From: Bog-473 sp963777485
GTDB taxonomy: Bacteria > Actinomycetota > Acidimicrobiia > Acidimicrobiales > RAAP-2
Direction of reading: 5' to 3'
DNA length: 64,000 nucleotides
Assembly: GCA_963777485.1 (NCBI GenBank)
Contig: CAVZQP010000002.1
Coordinates: 434,001-498,000 of the forward strand
Under the pieces are notes generated by a model, which was given only the letters and a program-made list of their open reading frames with translations, was not told where the DNA came from and ran no database searches. Shown piece after piece: positions 16,535 through 25,600 of this stretch; position 1 is the first letter of the stretch; each line of letters opens with the position of its first letter. A program made the position numbers and the translations under genes.

Positions 16535-17434
16535 GTGCGTGTCCTCCTCGACCGGCGGCTCGATCCACCGGCGCCCGAGGCCGTCGATCGCCTGGTCAGC
16601 CTGCCGTTCGTCGTCGTCGGCGTGACCCAGGGAGATGTCGACCCGGCGTGGCTCGAGCTGTGCGACGTCGCGCTCGCCGAGGACGATCCGGTCCTCGATC
16701 GGGTCGAAGAGAACCTGGTCGCTCGGCCGATCGCGGGCACGGCGCTGGCACTGCTCCTGCGCGCGGCGCCCCGGCGTTCGATCGCGGACGGCCTGGTCGC
16801 CGAGTCGGCCGCGTACTCGGTGCTCCAGTCGGGCCCAGAATTCGCGGGCTGGCGCTCCGCCAATCCGCCGCGAACGGATCGCGACGACGGGCCACGCGTA
16901 CGTGTCGAACGCACCGGCGACATCCTCGTCCTCACGCTCACCCGCCCGGAGCGCCTCAACGCGCTCGACGCCCAGATGCGCGACGAGTTGGTTGAGGCAC
17001 TCGCGCTGGCGGCAGCGGATTCCGGGATCACGAGCGTCGAGTGGCGAGGCGAGGGCAGGTCGTTCTGTGCGGGTGGCGACCTCGACGAATTCGGCACGCG
17101 CCCAGACCCGGCCTCAGCGCATTTGGTTCGGCTGCAACGGAGCGTGGGCCGCGCGCTCGCACAGCTCGGGAAGCCGACCGTCACCCATCTGCACGGGCCC
17201 TGTATGGGCTCGGGCATCGAGCTCGCCGCCTTCACGCGCACCGTCGTCGCTGCTCCGGACACAACGCTCGCGTTGCCCGAGATCGGCCTTGGCCTCGTCC
17301 CCGGCGCCGGCGGGACGATAAGTTTGACTGGCCGCATCGGCCGGCTCCGTACCGCCTGCTTGGCCTTCTCGGCCGCGCCGATCGACGTGACGACGGCGCA
17401 GGAATGGGGACTGGTCGATCTGATCGAGTCCTAG
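16535..17434 (+). CDS. Enoyl-CoA hydratase/isomerase family protein with N-terminal extension
   Basis: 299 residues. The crotonase core begins only at about residue 122 (GDILVLTLTRPERLNAL). The oxyanion-hole segments are WRGEGRSFCAGGDLDEFG and HLHGPCMGSGIELAAF, followed by LPEIGLGLVPGAGGT. The Glu of the usual catalytic pair in the GxxGxE region is present (GSGIELA). About 120 extra residues precede the core. The GTG at 16535 is the first standard start. The frame stays open and coding-like upstream (ADELLAELRSD, from about 16478) to a stop at 16448, so a non-standard start further upstream is possible. Divergent from the CoA transferase; probably the same acyl-CoA pathway. Confidence 0.85.
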   Translation: MRVLLDRRLDPPAPEAVDRLVSLPFVVVGVTQGDVDPAWLELCDVALAEDDPVLDRVEENLVARPIAGTALALLLRAAPRRSIADGLVAESAAYSVLQSGPEFAGWRSANPPRTDRDDGPRVRVERTGDILVLTLTRPERLNALDAQMRDELVEALALAAADSGITSVEWRGEGRSFCAGGDLDEFGTRPDPASAHLVRLQRSVGRALAQLGKPTVTHLHGPCMGSGIELAAFTRTVVAAPDTTLALPEIGLGLVPGAGGTISLTGRIGRLRTACLAFSAAPIDVTTAQEWGLVDLIES

Positions 17435-17498
17435 CTGGGAAGCGTCGCATTGCGTGTCGGCTCGATCCGGGGGTGGGGTCGCCTCGCCCCCCAGGCTC

Positions 17499-17504
17499 TA
17501 CGCT
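17499..17504 (+). promoter_or_regulatory. -10 box of a probable leaderless promoter
   Basis: TACGCT ends 8 bp before the GTG start of the metallo-hydrolase gene and there is no ribosome-binding site, which is the usual geometry of a leaderless actinobacterial transcript. No clear -35 box is seen. Confidence 0.45.
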
Positions 17505-17512
17505 CGTCTTCT

Positions 17513-18619
17513 GTGAGTTCCACTCCGGGTTCCGGACACAGCCACGCGCCGGCTCCGCCGCACGCCCAACGCGCCCGCGGGGCGGCTGCCGCCAACGACC
17601 CGTTTCCGGGCGTCGAGAAGGTCCGGCCTGGGCTGTGGAGCGTTCCGGTTCCTCTCCCGAACAATTCGCTCCGTTACGTGCTGGTGTACGTGTTCGAGAC
17701 GGACCGCGGGCCCTATCTCATGGACGCGGGGTGGAACACGGACGATGCGTTCGCCGCACTGCAAAGCGGCCTGACCGAGGTCGGCTGTGATGTCGCAGAC
17801 GTACAGGGCGTCATGGTCACGCACATCCACCCGGACCACTACGGGCTCGCCGGCCGCATCCGCCAGGCATCGGGCGCCTGGATCTCACTGCATCCCGCTG
17901 ACGCCGAGCTCATCCACGATCGCTACGACGAGCCCGACGACCTCCTCGAGCGGGTGGCGACGGCGCTCCGGCGGATGGGTGCACCCTCCGAAGAACTCGA
18001 GTCCCTCCAAAACGCCGCAATGCCGGTGCGACCCTTGGTTGATCCCGTCCTCCCCGACGTGCTGCTGGAGGACGGGGCTCAGCCGGAGGTGCCGGGTTGG
18101 GACCTCACGGCGATCTGGACCCCGGGCCATTCACCTGGACACCTGTGTTTCTATGAAGCGCGCAACGAGTTGATGCTCTCGGGTGACCACGTGCTGCCGC
18201 GTATCACCCCGAACATCCCCTTCCACCCCCAAGCTGGGGCAAACCCGCTCGGCGACTACCTGAACTCGCTCGACAAGCTCGAGCCGTACGACGTGAACGA
18301 GGTCCTTCCGGCGCACGAGTACCGCTTCGACGACCTCCGCACGCGGCTGGAAGAACTGCGCCAGCACCACCGAGACCGCTTCACCGAGGTGATCGCAATC
18401 CTGTCCGAGGGGCCGCACACTGCGTGGGACATTGCGTCACACATGCGATGGTCCCGTTCGTGGGACGACATCGCCGGCTTCATGCGCCGGGCAGCGGTAG
18501 GCGAGACGGTGTCGCACCTCCGGGCGCTCGAGATCGACGGCGTCGTGCAGGTGGACGACGGCGAACCGTCTCTGTGGTCGCTCGCCGAAGGATCGGCTGT
18601 CCAGCGCAACAAGCGCTGA
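17513..18619 (+). CDS. Metallo-beta-lactamase-fold hydrolase with C-terminal winged helix
   Basis: 368 residues. After a low-complexity N-terminus (about 1-40) comes a metallo-beta-lactamase fold. Its zinc ligands are VTHIHPDHYG (HxHxDH), the later His in TPGHSPGHLCFY, the bridging Asp in LMLSGDHVLP, and the last His in VLPAHEYRF. This resembles glyoxalase II/lactamase-like 2 proteins, which hydrolyse thioesters or related esters. The C-terminal 90 residues (TAWDIASHMRWSRSW onward) look like a winged helix. The GTG at 17513 was preferred over a start at 17450 because of the -10 box just before it. The neighbours suggest acyl-CoA or thioester metabolism. Confidence 0.85.
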   Translation: MSSTPGSGHSHAPAPPHAQRARGAAAANDPFPGVEKVRPGLWSVPVPLPNNSLRYVLVYVFETDRGPYLMDAGWNTDDAFAALQSGLTEVGCDVADVQGVMVTHIHPDHYGLAGRIRQASGAWISLHPADAELIHDRYDEPDDLLERVATALRRMGAPSEELESLQNAAMPVRPLVDPVLPDVLLEDGAQPEVPGWDLTAIWTPGHSPGHLCFYEARNELMLSGDHVLPRITPNIPFHPQAGANPLGDYLNSLDKLEPYDVNEVLPAHEYRFDDLRTRLEELRQHHRDRFTEVIAILSEGPHTAWDIASHMRWSRSWDDIAGFMRRAAVGETVSHLRALEIDGVVQVDDGEPSLWSLAEGSAVQRNKR

Positions 18620-18683
18620 GCCCGAGCGGATCAGAGGGCTGGTCGCGTAACCTCAACCGGGGCAAGCAATGAGGTGGTACGGG

Positions 18684-19529
18684 ATGAAGGTGGCGTTCGC
18701 ACTCTCGGGGGGCGGCAACTTGGGCGCCATGCAGGCCGGGGGCATGCGGGCGTTGGTCGAAGCGGGTATCGAGCCCAAGCTGCTCACGGGGTCGTCCATC
18801 GGCGCGCTCAACGCGGCGTTCTATGCGACACATCCCGGCATCGACGGCTGCAAGCAACTCGAGACCGCCTGGAGCCATATACGTCGGAAAGACGTCTTCC
18901 GGTTCGAGTTGTTTCGGGCCATCACCGGGTTCATCGGCATGCGCGACCACCTGGTCACCACCAAACGGCTGAAAGTGGTCATCCACGAGTGGTTGGGTAT
19001 CGACCGGATCGAAGAGGCGAAGGTGCCCTTCGCGGCCGTCGCCACCGACGCGTTGACCGGTGACATCGTGGTCATGACCGAAGGTGATGTGGCCTCCGCG
19101 TTGCTGGCTACCGCCGCGATCCCCGGTATCTTCCCGCCCGTTTTCCGCGAAGGCCGCTGGCTGGTGGACGGCTCTTTGTCGGCTGGTTGCCCGGCCAGCG
19201 AGGCGCTCGACCTCGGCGCCGACGAGGTCTACGCCTTCCTGACGACCACAGCACCGCGGCGCAAGCCGCCACGCGGTGCGGTCGCGGCCGCCATGAGCAC
19301 CGTGTCGCTCATGACGTCCAAGTTGCAGATCGCGAGGCTCGAGGGCGCAGAGGCAACCGCCGCCCAGCGCGGCGGGGCGGTGTACTTCGTGCCATCGCCG
19401 TTCCCCGAGGCGCCCTCACCGTTCGACTTCGACCAAGGCGAGACGCTGGCCGCCTCCGGGTACGCCCGCGCCGCGGAATGGGTGCAGCAGCTGGCGTTCG
19501 GGTCGGCGCCGGCGGACCAGCCGCTCTAG
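18684..19529 (+). CDS. Patatin-like phospholipase (RssA/YchK type)
   Basis: 281 residues. The oxyanion-hole glycines are in ALSGGGNLGAMQAG, the nucleophile Ser in GSSIGALNA (GxSxG), and the dyad Asp in LVDGS. These residues form the Ser-Asp dyad of patatin lipases, which release fatty acids from phospholipids or lipid esters. It is short, like the stand-alone RssA group, with no signal peptide. GAGGTGG 6 nt before ATG 18684 fixes the start. It lies downstream of the metallo-hydrolase on the same strand, 64 bp apart, and converges on the TetR gene. Confidence 0.9.
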   Translation: MKVAFALSGGGNLGAMQAGGMRALVEAGIEPKLLTGSSIGALNAAFYATHPGIDGCKQLETAWSHIRRKDVFRFELFRAITGFIGMRDHLVTTKRLKVVIHEWLGIDRIEEAKVPFAAVATDALTGDIVVMTEGDVASALLATAAIPGIFPPVFREGRWLVDGSLSAGCPASEALDLGADEVYAFLTTTAPRRKPPRGAVAAAMSTVSLMTSKLQIARLEGAEATAAQRGGAVYFVPSPFPEAPSPFDFDQGETLAASGYARAAEWVQQLAFGSAPADQPL

Positions 19530-19541
19530 GCGGCGCCAGAT

Positions 19542-20189
19542 CTACGCGGTCGGCGCGGCGCCGAGGGCGCGGGCGCAGAACGAGCGCACTTGACGTGCCG
19601 TCTCGGACCGTGACGCCGTCCCGTCGCTCGAGAGTGTCAGTCCCGCGGCCGTCCAGACAACCGAGCGGATGAGGTCCGCATCGGAGGGCGGATCGGCGAG
19701 CGGGAAGGAACCATCGGCCGCTCCTGCAGCCAGCAGTGCCTCGAGAGGAGCCATCAACAGTTTTGAGGCTTGCCGCGTTTCCTCCGCATAACCCTCTGCC
19801 CGCATGGCGCCGGGCGAGCCGAGGACACGCACCCGTGCCGCCTTCGCCCGATTCTGGCCCAGGCTCAAGATCTCGTCGATCCAGGCATCGAGTGCCGCAC
19901 GTGGCGATGGCGCCGCGTTCACCTTGGCGTTGAGCCGAGTGGCGGCGTTCTCGGCTTCCCGGCGGTAGAGCGCGCAGAGAAGCTGATCCTTCGACTCGAA
20001 GTGGCGGTAGAACGAGCGCGTCGACAGGTTGGCTTCGCTCAGGATGTCGGCAACCGATGCGTCGACGTAACCGTTGCGCCCCATCACGACCATCGCTGCG
20101 TCAAGGAGGAGACGAAGTTCGTCCTCGGACTCGAAGCGCCGCGGGCGGCCGGTCCGGGCCGCGGCTGCCATTGTCTTGGCCCCCGTCAT
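19542..20189 (-). CDS. TetR-family transcriptional regulator
   Basis: 215 residues. The N-terminal HTH lies at about 20-65 (LLDAAMVVMGRNGYVDASVADILSEANLSTRSFYRHFESKD, seen in segments) with the typical TRSFYRHF recognition-helix end. The C-terminal ligand domain has no recognisable specificity. The start overlaps the stop of the DUF2889 gene by 4 bp (ATGA), so the regulator is made together with that protein and may respond to its product or substrate. No palindromic operator was identified with confidence. Confidence 0.9.
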   Translation of the reverse strand: MTGAKTMAAAARTGRPRRFESEDELRLLLDAAMVVMGRNGYVDASVADILSEANLSTRSFYRHFESKDQLLCALYRREAENAATRLNAKVNAAPSPRAALDAWIDEILSLGQNRAKAARVRVLGSPGAMRAEGYAEETRQASKLLMAPLEALLAAGAADGSFPLADPPSDADLIRSVVWTAAGLTLSSDGTASRSETARQVRSFCARALGAAPTA

Positions 20190-21199
20190 CGGGGCAGCGC
20201 GCCCGCCAACACGGGCACTTCGGCGAGCGCGCGCAGCCCGTCGTTGAGGTGGGTGCAACAGTCGACCGATCGCAGTTGCGACAGGACCTCGGTGCGCAGG
20301 TCGTGGAGTGAGGTCCCGACAAGACGGGGGGCGTTGGGCGCCGCCAGGGGACACTCGGGGTAGGGCAGGACCCGCGGGATCGCCTGCACGGAGCGCAGCT
20401 CGCCGCTTGCAGCATCGGCGCTGCCGCCGACCTCGTACTCGTGCAGGACGACTTCGAGGCCCCCGGGCACCCAGCAGCTGTCACGGAACATGGTGTCGAA
20501 CTCGAGCTGGTCGCCGTTCAGCCACACGTCGATCCGCCGCGCCCGTCGCATGGCGATCTCGGGTGGATCCTCGAGCTCGTGCCAGCCGAGCGGATCGGCG
20601 GGATCGCCCAGAGACGGTGCCACGGGCGTGTTGGAACTCACGCCGCGGAGGGCACCGTTCGGATAGAGGGCGCTCGAACCGTCACGGAACCCCGAGCAGA
20701 TGCCGCGCATGTCACTCTGAGGTCCGCTGCCCAACCGCTCGCGCATGCCCGGAACCACGTCGGCCCAGCGGAAGTACGTGAAGCCCGAGATGAGCGTCGC
20801 ACCGGCAATGTCGTCGATCAGCAGGTGGAGCGGCGTACCGGCCTCATACTCGTTGGACAGCTCCTGCGCGATCGCCGAGCGCAGGTTGCCTCCGGCGCGA
20901 CAGCCCACGAGCCGTTGCAGCTCGGCTTTGGCGGGGTCGCTCTCGATGCGCACGACGTCGCGGGCACGACCGGTGACGGCATGCAGGTCGGAGTGATCGA
21001 TGACCGAGGGCTCGCCGTTGGCCGGGGTGAAGAGGTCGCGCGCCCTCCCCTTGAGGTTGAGCTCGGATCCGAAGCCATCCGGCCAGAACATGATCATGGT
21101 CGAGGTCCGGCGCACTGAGTCCGGCCGCCGCGCCGGCTGGACGGGGACCGGGTCGGCCGGGGCCGGATCCAGGGCCGTCTCCCCTGGTTCGAAAATCAT
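20186..21199 (-). CDS. DUF2889 domain protein
   Basis: 337 residues. The N-terminal part (about 30-60: RRTSTMIMFWPDGFGSELNLKGRARDL) matches the opening of DUF2889, a family of unknown function that is often near aromatic or steroid catabolism genes. No membrane segment or known catalytic motif is visible. It forms a two-gene operon with the TetR regulator, overlapping by 4 bp. The start codon lies in a small inverted repeat (GAAAA...TTTTC) on the DNA. Confidence 0.75.
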   Translation of the reverse strand: MIFEPGETALDPAPADPVPVQPARRPDSVRRTSTMIMFWPDGFGSELNLKGRARDLFTPANGEPSVIDHSDLHAVTGRARDVVRIESDPAKAELQRLVGCRAGGNLRSAIAQELSNEYEAGTPLHLLIDDIAGATLISGFTYFRWADVVPGMRERLGSGPQSDMRGICSGFRDGSSALYPNGALRGVSSNTPVAPSLGDPADPLGWHELEDPPEIAMRRARRIDVWLNGDQLEFDTMFRDSCWVPGGLEVVLHEYEVGGSADAASGELRSVQAIPRVLPYPECPLAAPNAPRLVGTSLHDLRTEVLSQLRSVDCCTHLNDGLRALAEVPVLAGALPR

Positions 21200-21277
21200 G
21201 TTTTCATGGTAAGCGACGACGGGGAACGGGCGACATTCCGACGTCCAGGTCCGGAGTGGGGGTTGCGGCGTCGGCTG

Positions 21278-21354
21278 TCACGAATGTCCCCGGAACATCA
21301 GCCGGATTCACAGCGGATTCTTACGCTGCACTGTCGGTTCCCTCACATTCGTGA
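21278..21354 (+). repeat. Spaced 10-bp inverted repeat upstream of the small secreted peptide
   Basis: TCACGAATGT (21278-21287) and ACATTCGTGA (21345-21354) are perfect inverse copies 57 bp apart. The second arm runs into the start codon of the small gene at 21354. It could form a long-range leader stem or be two half-sites. Confidence 0.5.
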
Positions 21355-21530
21355 TGGAGAGTGGCCGCATGCGCATTCACAAAGGCAGGGCCGCGGCGGC
21401 AGGGATTCTGTGCGCCATTGCCGCCACTGTGGCTGTATGGAGCGGTCCATTGTTCGCAGCATCGAGCTCGCTCCACGCGAGTGGCCCGCCCTCGGCGCAC
21501 ACGGTCAGCCAGAGCCCTACGGCCCGCTGA
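21354..21530 (+). CDS. Small putative secreted peptide (58 residues)
   Basis: A short reading frame with a clear signal-peptide profile: basic start (MRIHKGR), hydrophobic stretch AAAAGILCAIAATVAVWSG and a small-residue cleavage site around LFAAS. It leaves a mature tail of about 20 Ser/Pro/His-rich residues. No homologue is recognised. The start could be ATG 21354 or 21369; no strong ribosome-binding site is seen. It is the best use found for the 462-bp gap between the DUF2889 and enoyl-CoA hydratase genes. Existence is uncertain. Confidence 0.4.
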   Translation: MESGRMRIHKGRAAAAGILCAIAATVAVWSGPLFAASSSLHASGPPSAHTVSQSPTAR

Positions 21531-21661
21531 GCGGTCACTGCTCGCTCGAAGCGGTCCGGATCGTGCCGATGTTCTGGGGTGTCGGGCGCCGCCCGTTCTG
21601 AGTTCCGGCTGAGGTTCGTGAGGATTTGTCCTCTTGCTCGGGAGCGAGAAAGGTGTGCTCC

Positions 21662-22456
21662 ATGAGCCCTGAAGGAACGACCACGTCGGAGCCCGTGTTG
21701 GTGAAGGAGCGTAGGGGCGCCATTTCGGTCCTACGGCTGAACCGTCCCGAAGCGCGCAACGCCCTCAATCCTGAGCTGCTCACCGAGATCGGGCTCGGCA
21801 TGATCGAGGCGGAAGACGATCCGGACCTGCGGGCTGTCGTTTTGACCGGAACCGGCGACAAGGCGTTCTGCGCCGGCATGGACCTACGGGCCTTCGCCGA
21901 AGGCGGCTCCGTGGGAGGCTCGCCCGAAGGCATGAAGGGCTTCGGGCGCTTCACAAGGGGTGAGATCGGCGTGCCCATTGTCGGCGCCGCCAACGCGACT
22001 GCGGTGGCCGGAGGCTTCGAGCTCCTTCTCGGCTGTGACGTGGTGGTCGCCTCGGAGGCGGCCAAGTTCGGCGTACCCGAGGTCAAGCGCGGGCTGTTCG
22101 CCGCCGGTGGCGGCGTGTTCGTGAGCACGCGCATCCCGCTCGCGATCGCATTGGAATTGACGCTGACGGGTGACCCGATCGACGCGACCCGCGCGCAGTC
22201 GTTGGGTCTCATCAATCAAGTCGTGCCGCCCGGAGAGGTGCTCGAAGCGGCGGTTGCCTTGGCGGAGCGCATCGCACGCAACGGTCCGCTTGCGCTGCAG
22301 GCAACCAAGGAGCTGGTGTGGACGGCATCGACGGATCTCGAAAAGGCCCGCGCGTTGGCGGCCGAGTGGCAACCCAAGGTGTTCGGCAGTGAGGACGCCA
22401 AGGAGGGCGCGACCGCCTTCATCGAGAAGCGCGATCCGGTGTGGAAGGGGCGCTGA
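21662..22456 (+). CDS. Enoyl-CoA hydratase/isomerase family protein
   Basis: 264 residues, standard crotonase length. The core has ISVLRLNRPEARNAL, the oxyanion-hole segments GTGDKAFCAGMDLRAF and NATAVAGGFELLLGCD, and then FGVPEVKRGLFAAGGG. It acts on acyl-CoA esters in beta-oxidation-type reactions; exact chemistry (hydratase, isomerase or hydrolase) is not clear. The ATG at 21662 is preceded by GAAAGGTG; an upstream GTG at 21626 is less likely. It stands alone between the small peptide and the large surface protein. Confidence 0.9.
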   Translation: MSPEGTTTSEPVLVKERRGAISVLRLNRPEARNALNPELLTEIGLGMIEAEDDPDLRAVVLTGTGDKAFCAGMDLRAFAEGGSVGGSPEGMKGFGRFTRGEIGVPIVGAANATAVAGGFELLLGCDVVVASEAAKFGVPEVKRGLFAAGGGVFVSTRIPLAIALELTLTGDPIDATRAQSLGLINQVVPPGEVLEAAVALAERIARNGPLALQATKELVWTASTDLEKARALAAEWQPKVFGSEDAKEGATAFIEKRDPVWKGR

Positions 22457-22655
22457 ACGCCGACACGGCCGTGACATAGCTCGATTCAGCTTTTCCCAGG
22501 CCACGAGGGTCAGAGACCCGAGCAATTTCGCCCGCTTGATCCTTGTTTGCTTTCCGTGATGGTGCTACGAACAGGGCTGCAAATGCAGTGAACCCGGCGA
22601 TGCGGTACTGAGCTGGCTGGGCTACAGGGATTTGGCGAACCAGGAGGCCAGGCTC
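22457..22655 (+). promoter_or_regulatory. Leader region of the large secreted protein; unassigned structured RNA possible
   Basis: The 199 bp hold several short self-complementary segments: CTGCA-AA-TGCAG, and CCCGGC pairing with GCTGGG about 20 nt later. The AGGAGG ribosome-binding site follows. The layout is suggestive of a structured 5' leader, but it lacks the conserved core of the c-di-GMP riboswitch and no known class could be assigned. Confidence 0.3.
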
Positions 22656-25600
22656 ATGCGTTTTCGTTTTCGTTCCACTTCGGTTCGTGCTGCGTCGGGC
22701 TCAGTCGTTGCGCGCGGACTGAGCGTGACAGGGGCGGTCGCCCTTGTGCTCGGCACCTCCGGCGCAGTTCTCGGCGCAGCGGGGGTCTTGGGGAGCGCTG
22801 CGCCGGTGGGTGCGGCCACTTCGCATGCGGCCTCCCACGCCGCGCCTCACGCGGTGACGACGCCTCAGAGCCCGCAGTCACACGGCAGCCCGCACGTGCA
22901 GTCAGCGCTCCTGGGTGCGGCGCCGCACCTTGCCGCGGCCACCCCGGCACACACCTTCACGGTGAACACGACGAACGACACGCACGATGCGGCGCCCGGT
23001 GACGGGATCTGTGCCGACTCGAACGGCCAGTGCTCGGTGCGGGCGGCCATCGAGGAGGCGAACGCCGAGGGCCTATTGAACCCGGTCGGAGAGACGATCG
23101 AGGTCGACGTCCCCTCCGGGACGTACACCCTGACCCTCGGCACGCAGCTCGACGCGACCTATCCCGACGGTCTCGACATCGTCGGGGCCGGCGCGGTCTC
23201 GACCACGATCCAGCAGGCTCCGAGCCCCACCGACCGGGTGCTCGAGGTGAATGCGGCCAGCCCGACGGCCGGTGCCGACGTCATGCTGTCGGGCGTCACC
23301 CTGCAGGGCGGCAATGTCGCTGACGGCGGCGGCATCCTCGTCCCGGACTCGGACAGCCTGCTCCAGCTCGATCAGGTCATTGTGATCGGCAACACCGCGG
23401 GACTGGGTGGAGGCATCGACAACGGCGGACAGCTGTGGGTCTCGAACTCCTCCATCTATGGCAACACGGCCAACGACAGCGCCAGTCAGCCCAGGGGTGG
23501 CGGCATCTACAGCGACGGGCAGGTCAGCCTCACCAACACCTTGGTCAACAACAACAACGCGACCTCTACCGCCGGTCACGAGGCGGACGGCGGCGGCATT
23601 TACAACGGCGGGTCGTTGCTCGTCGAAGGTGGTTACGTCTCGAGCAACTCGGCGTCCTCCAATGCGAGCGCCGGAGCCTTCGGTGGCGGCATCTTCAGCA
23701 CCGACACGGCGGACTTGAGCGGCGTCACGATCGATTCCAACTCGGTTTCCGCGAACACGACGAACGAAGACGCTGAGGGCGGTGGCATCTTCGCCGACTT
23801 CCAACTGGCTTCGATCGCAAACTCGACGATCTCGGGCAACGTCGCCGACGGTCATTTCGCCGAAGGCGGAGCGCTCGCGAGCGACGAGGGCGGGTCGACA
23901 ATCACGGGCAGCACGATCGACAACAACCAGGCCAACGGTCACGGCGCCGGGGCCGACGGCGGTGCGATCGCCACCACCGGTGGCGGTGACTCGGTCAACC
24001 TCTCGAGCTCGATCGTTTCGGCCAACTCGGCCACCGACATTGTCGATGGCGGGTTCGGCGGGGCCATTGCCGGAACTGACGGCGCCCCGGTCAACGTGAG
24101 CGCGTCGACACTGAACTACAACAACGCTACGGGCAGCGACAGCGAAGGCGGCGCGGTCTGGATCGACTTCGCCTCGGTTGCGATCACCGGTTCCACCCTG
24201 GACAAGAACAGCGCCAATGACCCGAACGGCGAAGGCGGCGCGATTTGGGCGCTCTCGAGCCTCGGCGGGTTCTTCAGCGATTCGGTGACGGGCACGACCT
24301 TGGCCGGGAACAGCGCCGGCTTGGAAGGAGGTGCCGTCTTCGACGAGATGTTCAGCACGACGTTCACCAGCGACCAGGTGACACAGAACCAAGTAACGAA
24401 CTCCGGCACCGGTGGTGGCCTGTATCTGGAGGATGGTGGCACCGTTACGGGGTCGAACGTGTCGAGCAACTCTGCTGCCGGGGGTGACGGCGGCGGGATC
24501 TACAACGACAGCCCGCTGATCCTTACTGCGTCCACCGTTGCCAGCAACGCCGCCAGCTTCGGCGGCGGTCTGTATGTCGGCGACGGGCTGCAGGCGGAGA
24601 ACGCCACGATCGCCAGCAACGGCACAAGTGGGGCCGGCGACCAGGGCGGTGGCGTCTTCCTCGATGGCGGAACGCTCAGCCTGCGTTTCGTCACCGTGAA
24701 CGGGAACACGTCTGACGATGCTTCGGCCATCTTCAACAATGACGCGAGTGGCGGCGCGATCGGGAGCTCGATCATCCAGAGCAGCTGCGACGCCTTTTCC
24801 GGATCCGAGCTCTTCGCCTCTGGCGGCCACAACGTGCTGGGCGACAGTTCCTGTGCGGCGCCGGTGTCGAACGACAAGGTCGGCGTGGCCAACTTCCTGC
24901 TGACTCCGCTCGGCAACAACGGAGGCCCGGCTCCGACCATGGTGCCGCTGACCGGCTCGCCGGCTATCGGTCAAGGCGGGACCAATTGCCCGGCGACCGA
25001 CGAGCGGGGCGTGCCCCGCCCGCAGGGTGCCGCCTGCACGGCCGGCGCGGTCGAAGCCGGCCAGGCGTACTGGGAGGTGGCGAGCGACGGCGGCATCTTC
25101 TCGTTCGGAGGGGCCCAGTTCTTCGGCTCCATGGGTGGCAAGCACCTGAACGCGCCGGTCGTCGGCATCGCCGGGGTGCCGGACGGCAGTGGCTACTGGG
25201 AGGTGGCCTCCGACGGCGGCATCTTCTCCTTCGGGAGCGCCCAGTTCTACGGCTCCATGGGCGGCAAGCCGCTCAACGCGCCGATCGTGGGCATCGCCTC
25301 GACGCCTGATGGCAAGGGCTACTGGGAGGTGGCGTCGGACGGCGGCATCTTCAGCTATGGCGACGCCGCGTTCCACGGCTCGATGGGGGGCAAGCACCTC
25401 AACAAGCCCATTGTCGGCATTGCGGCGAACCCCACCGGTGGCGGCTACTGGGAGGTGGCCTCCGACGGCGGCATCTTCAACTTCGGCCCGGGTGCCGGCT
25501 TCTTCGGCTCCACCGGCTCGATCCACCTCAACAAGCCGGTCGTGGGCGTCGCCTCGACGCCCGACGGCGCCGGGTACTGGCTCGTCGCGTCGGACGGTGG

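Noticed and set aside
22457..22655. c-di-GMP (GEMM) riboswitch before the surface-protein gene
   Set aside because: Some words look similar, but the conserved GACGCAAAGCC core is missing. Kept only as an unassigned leader.
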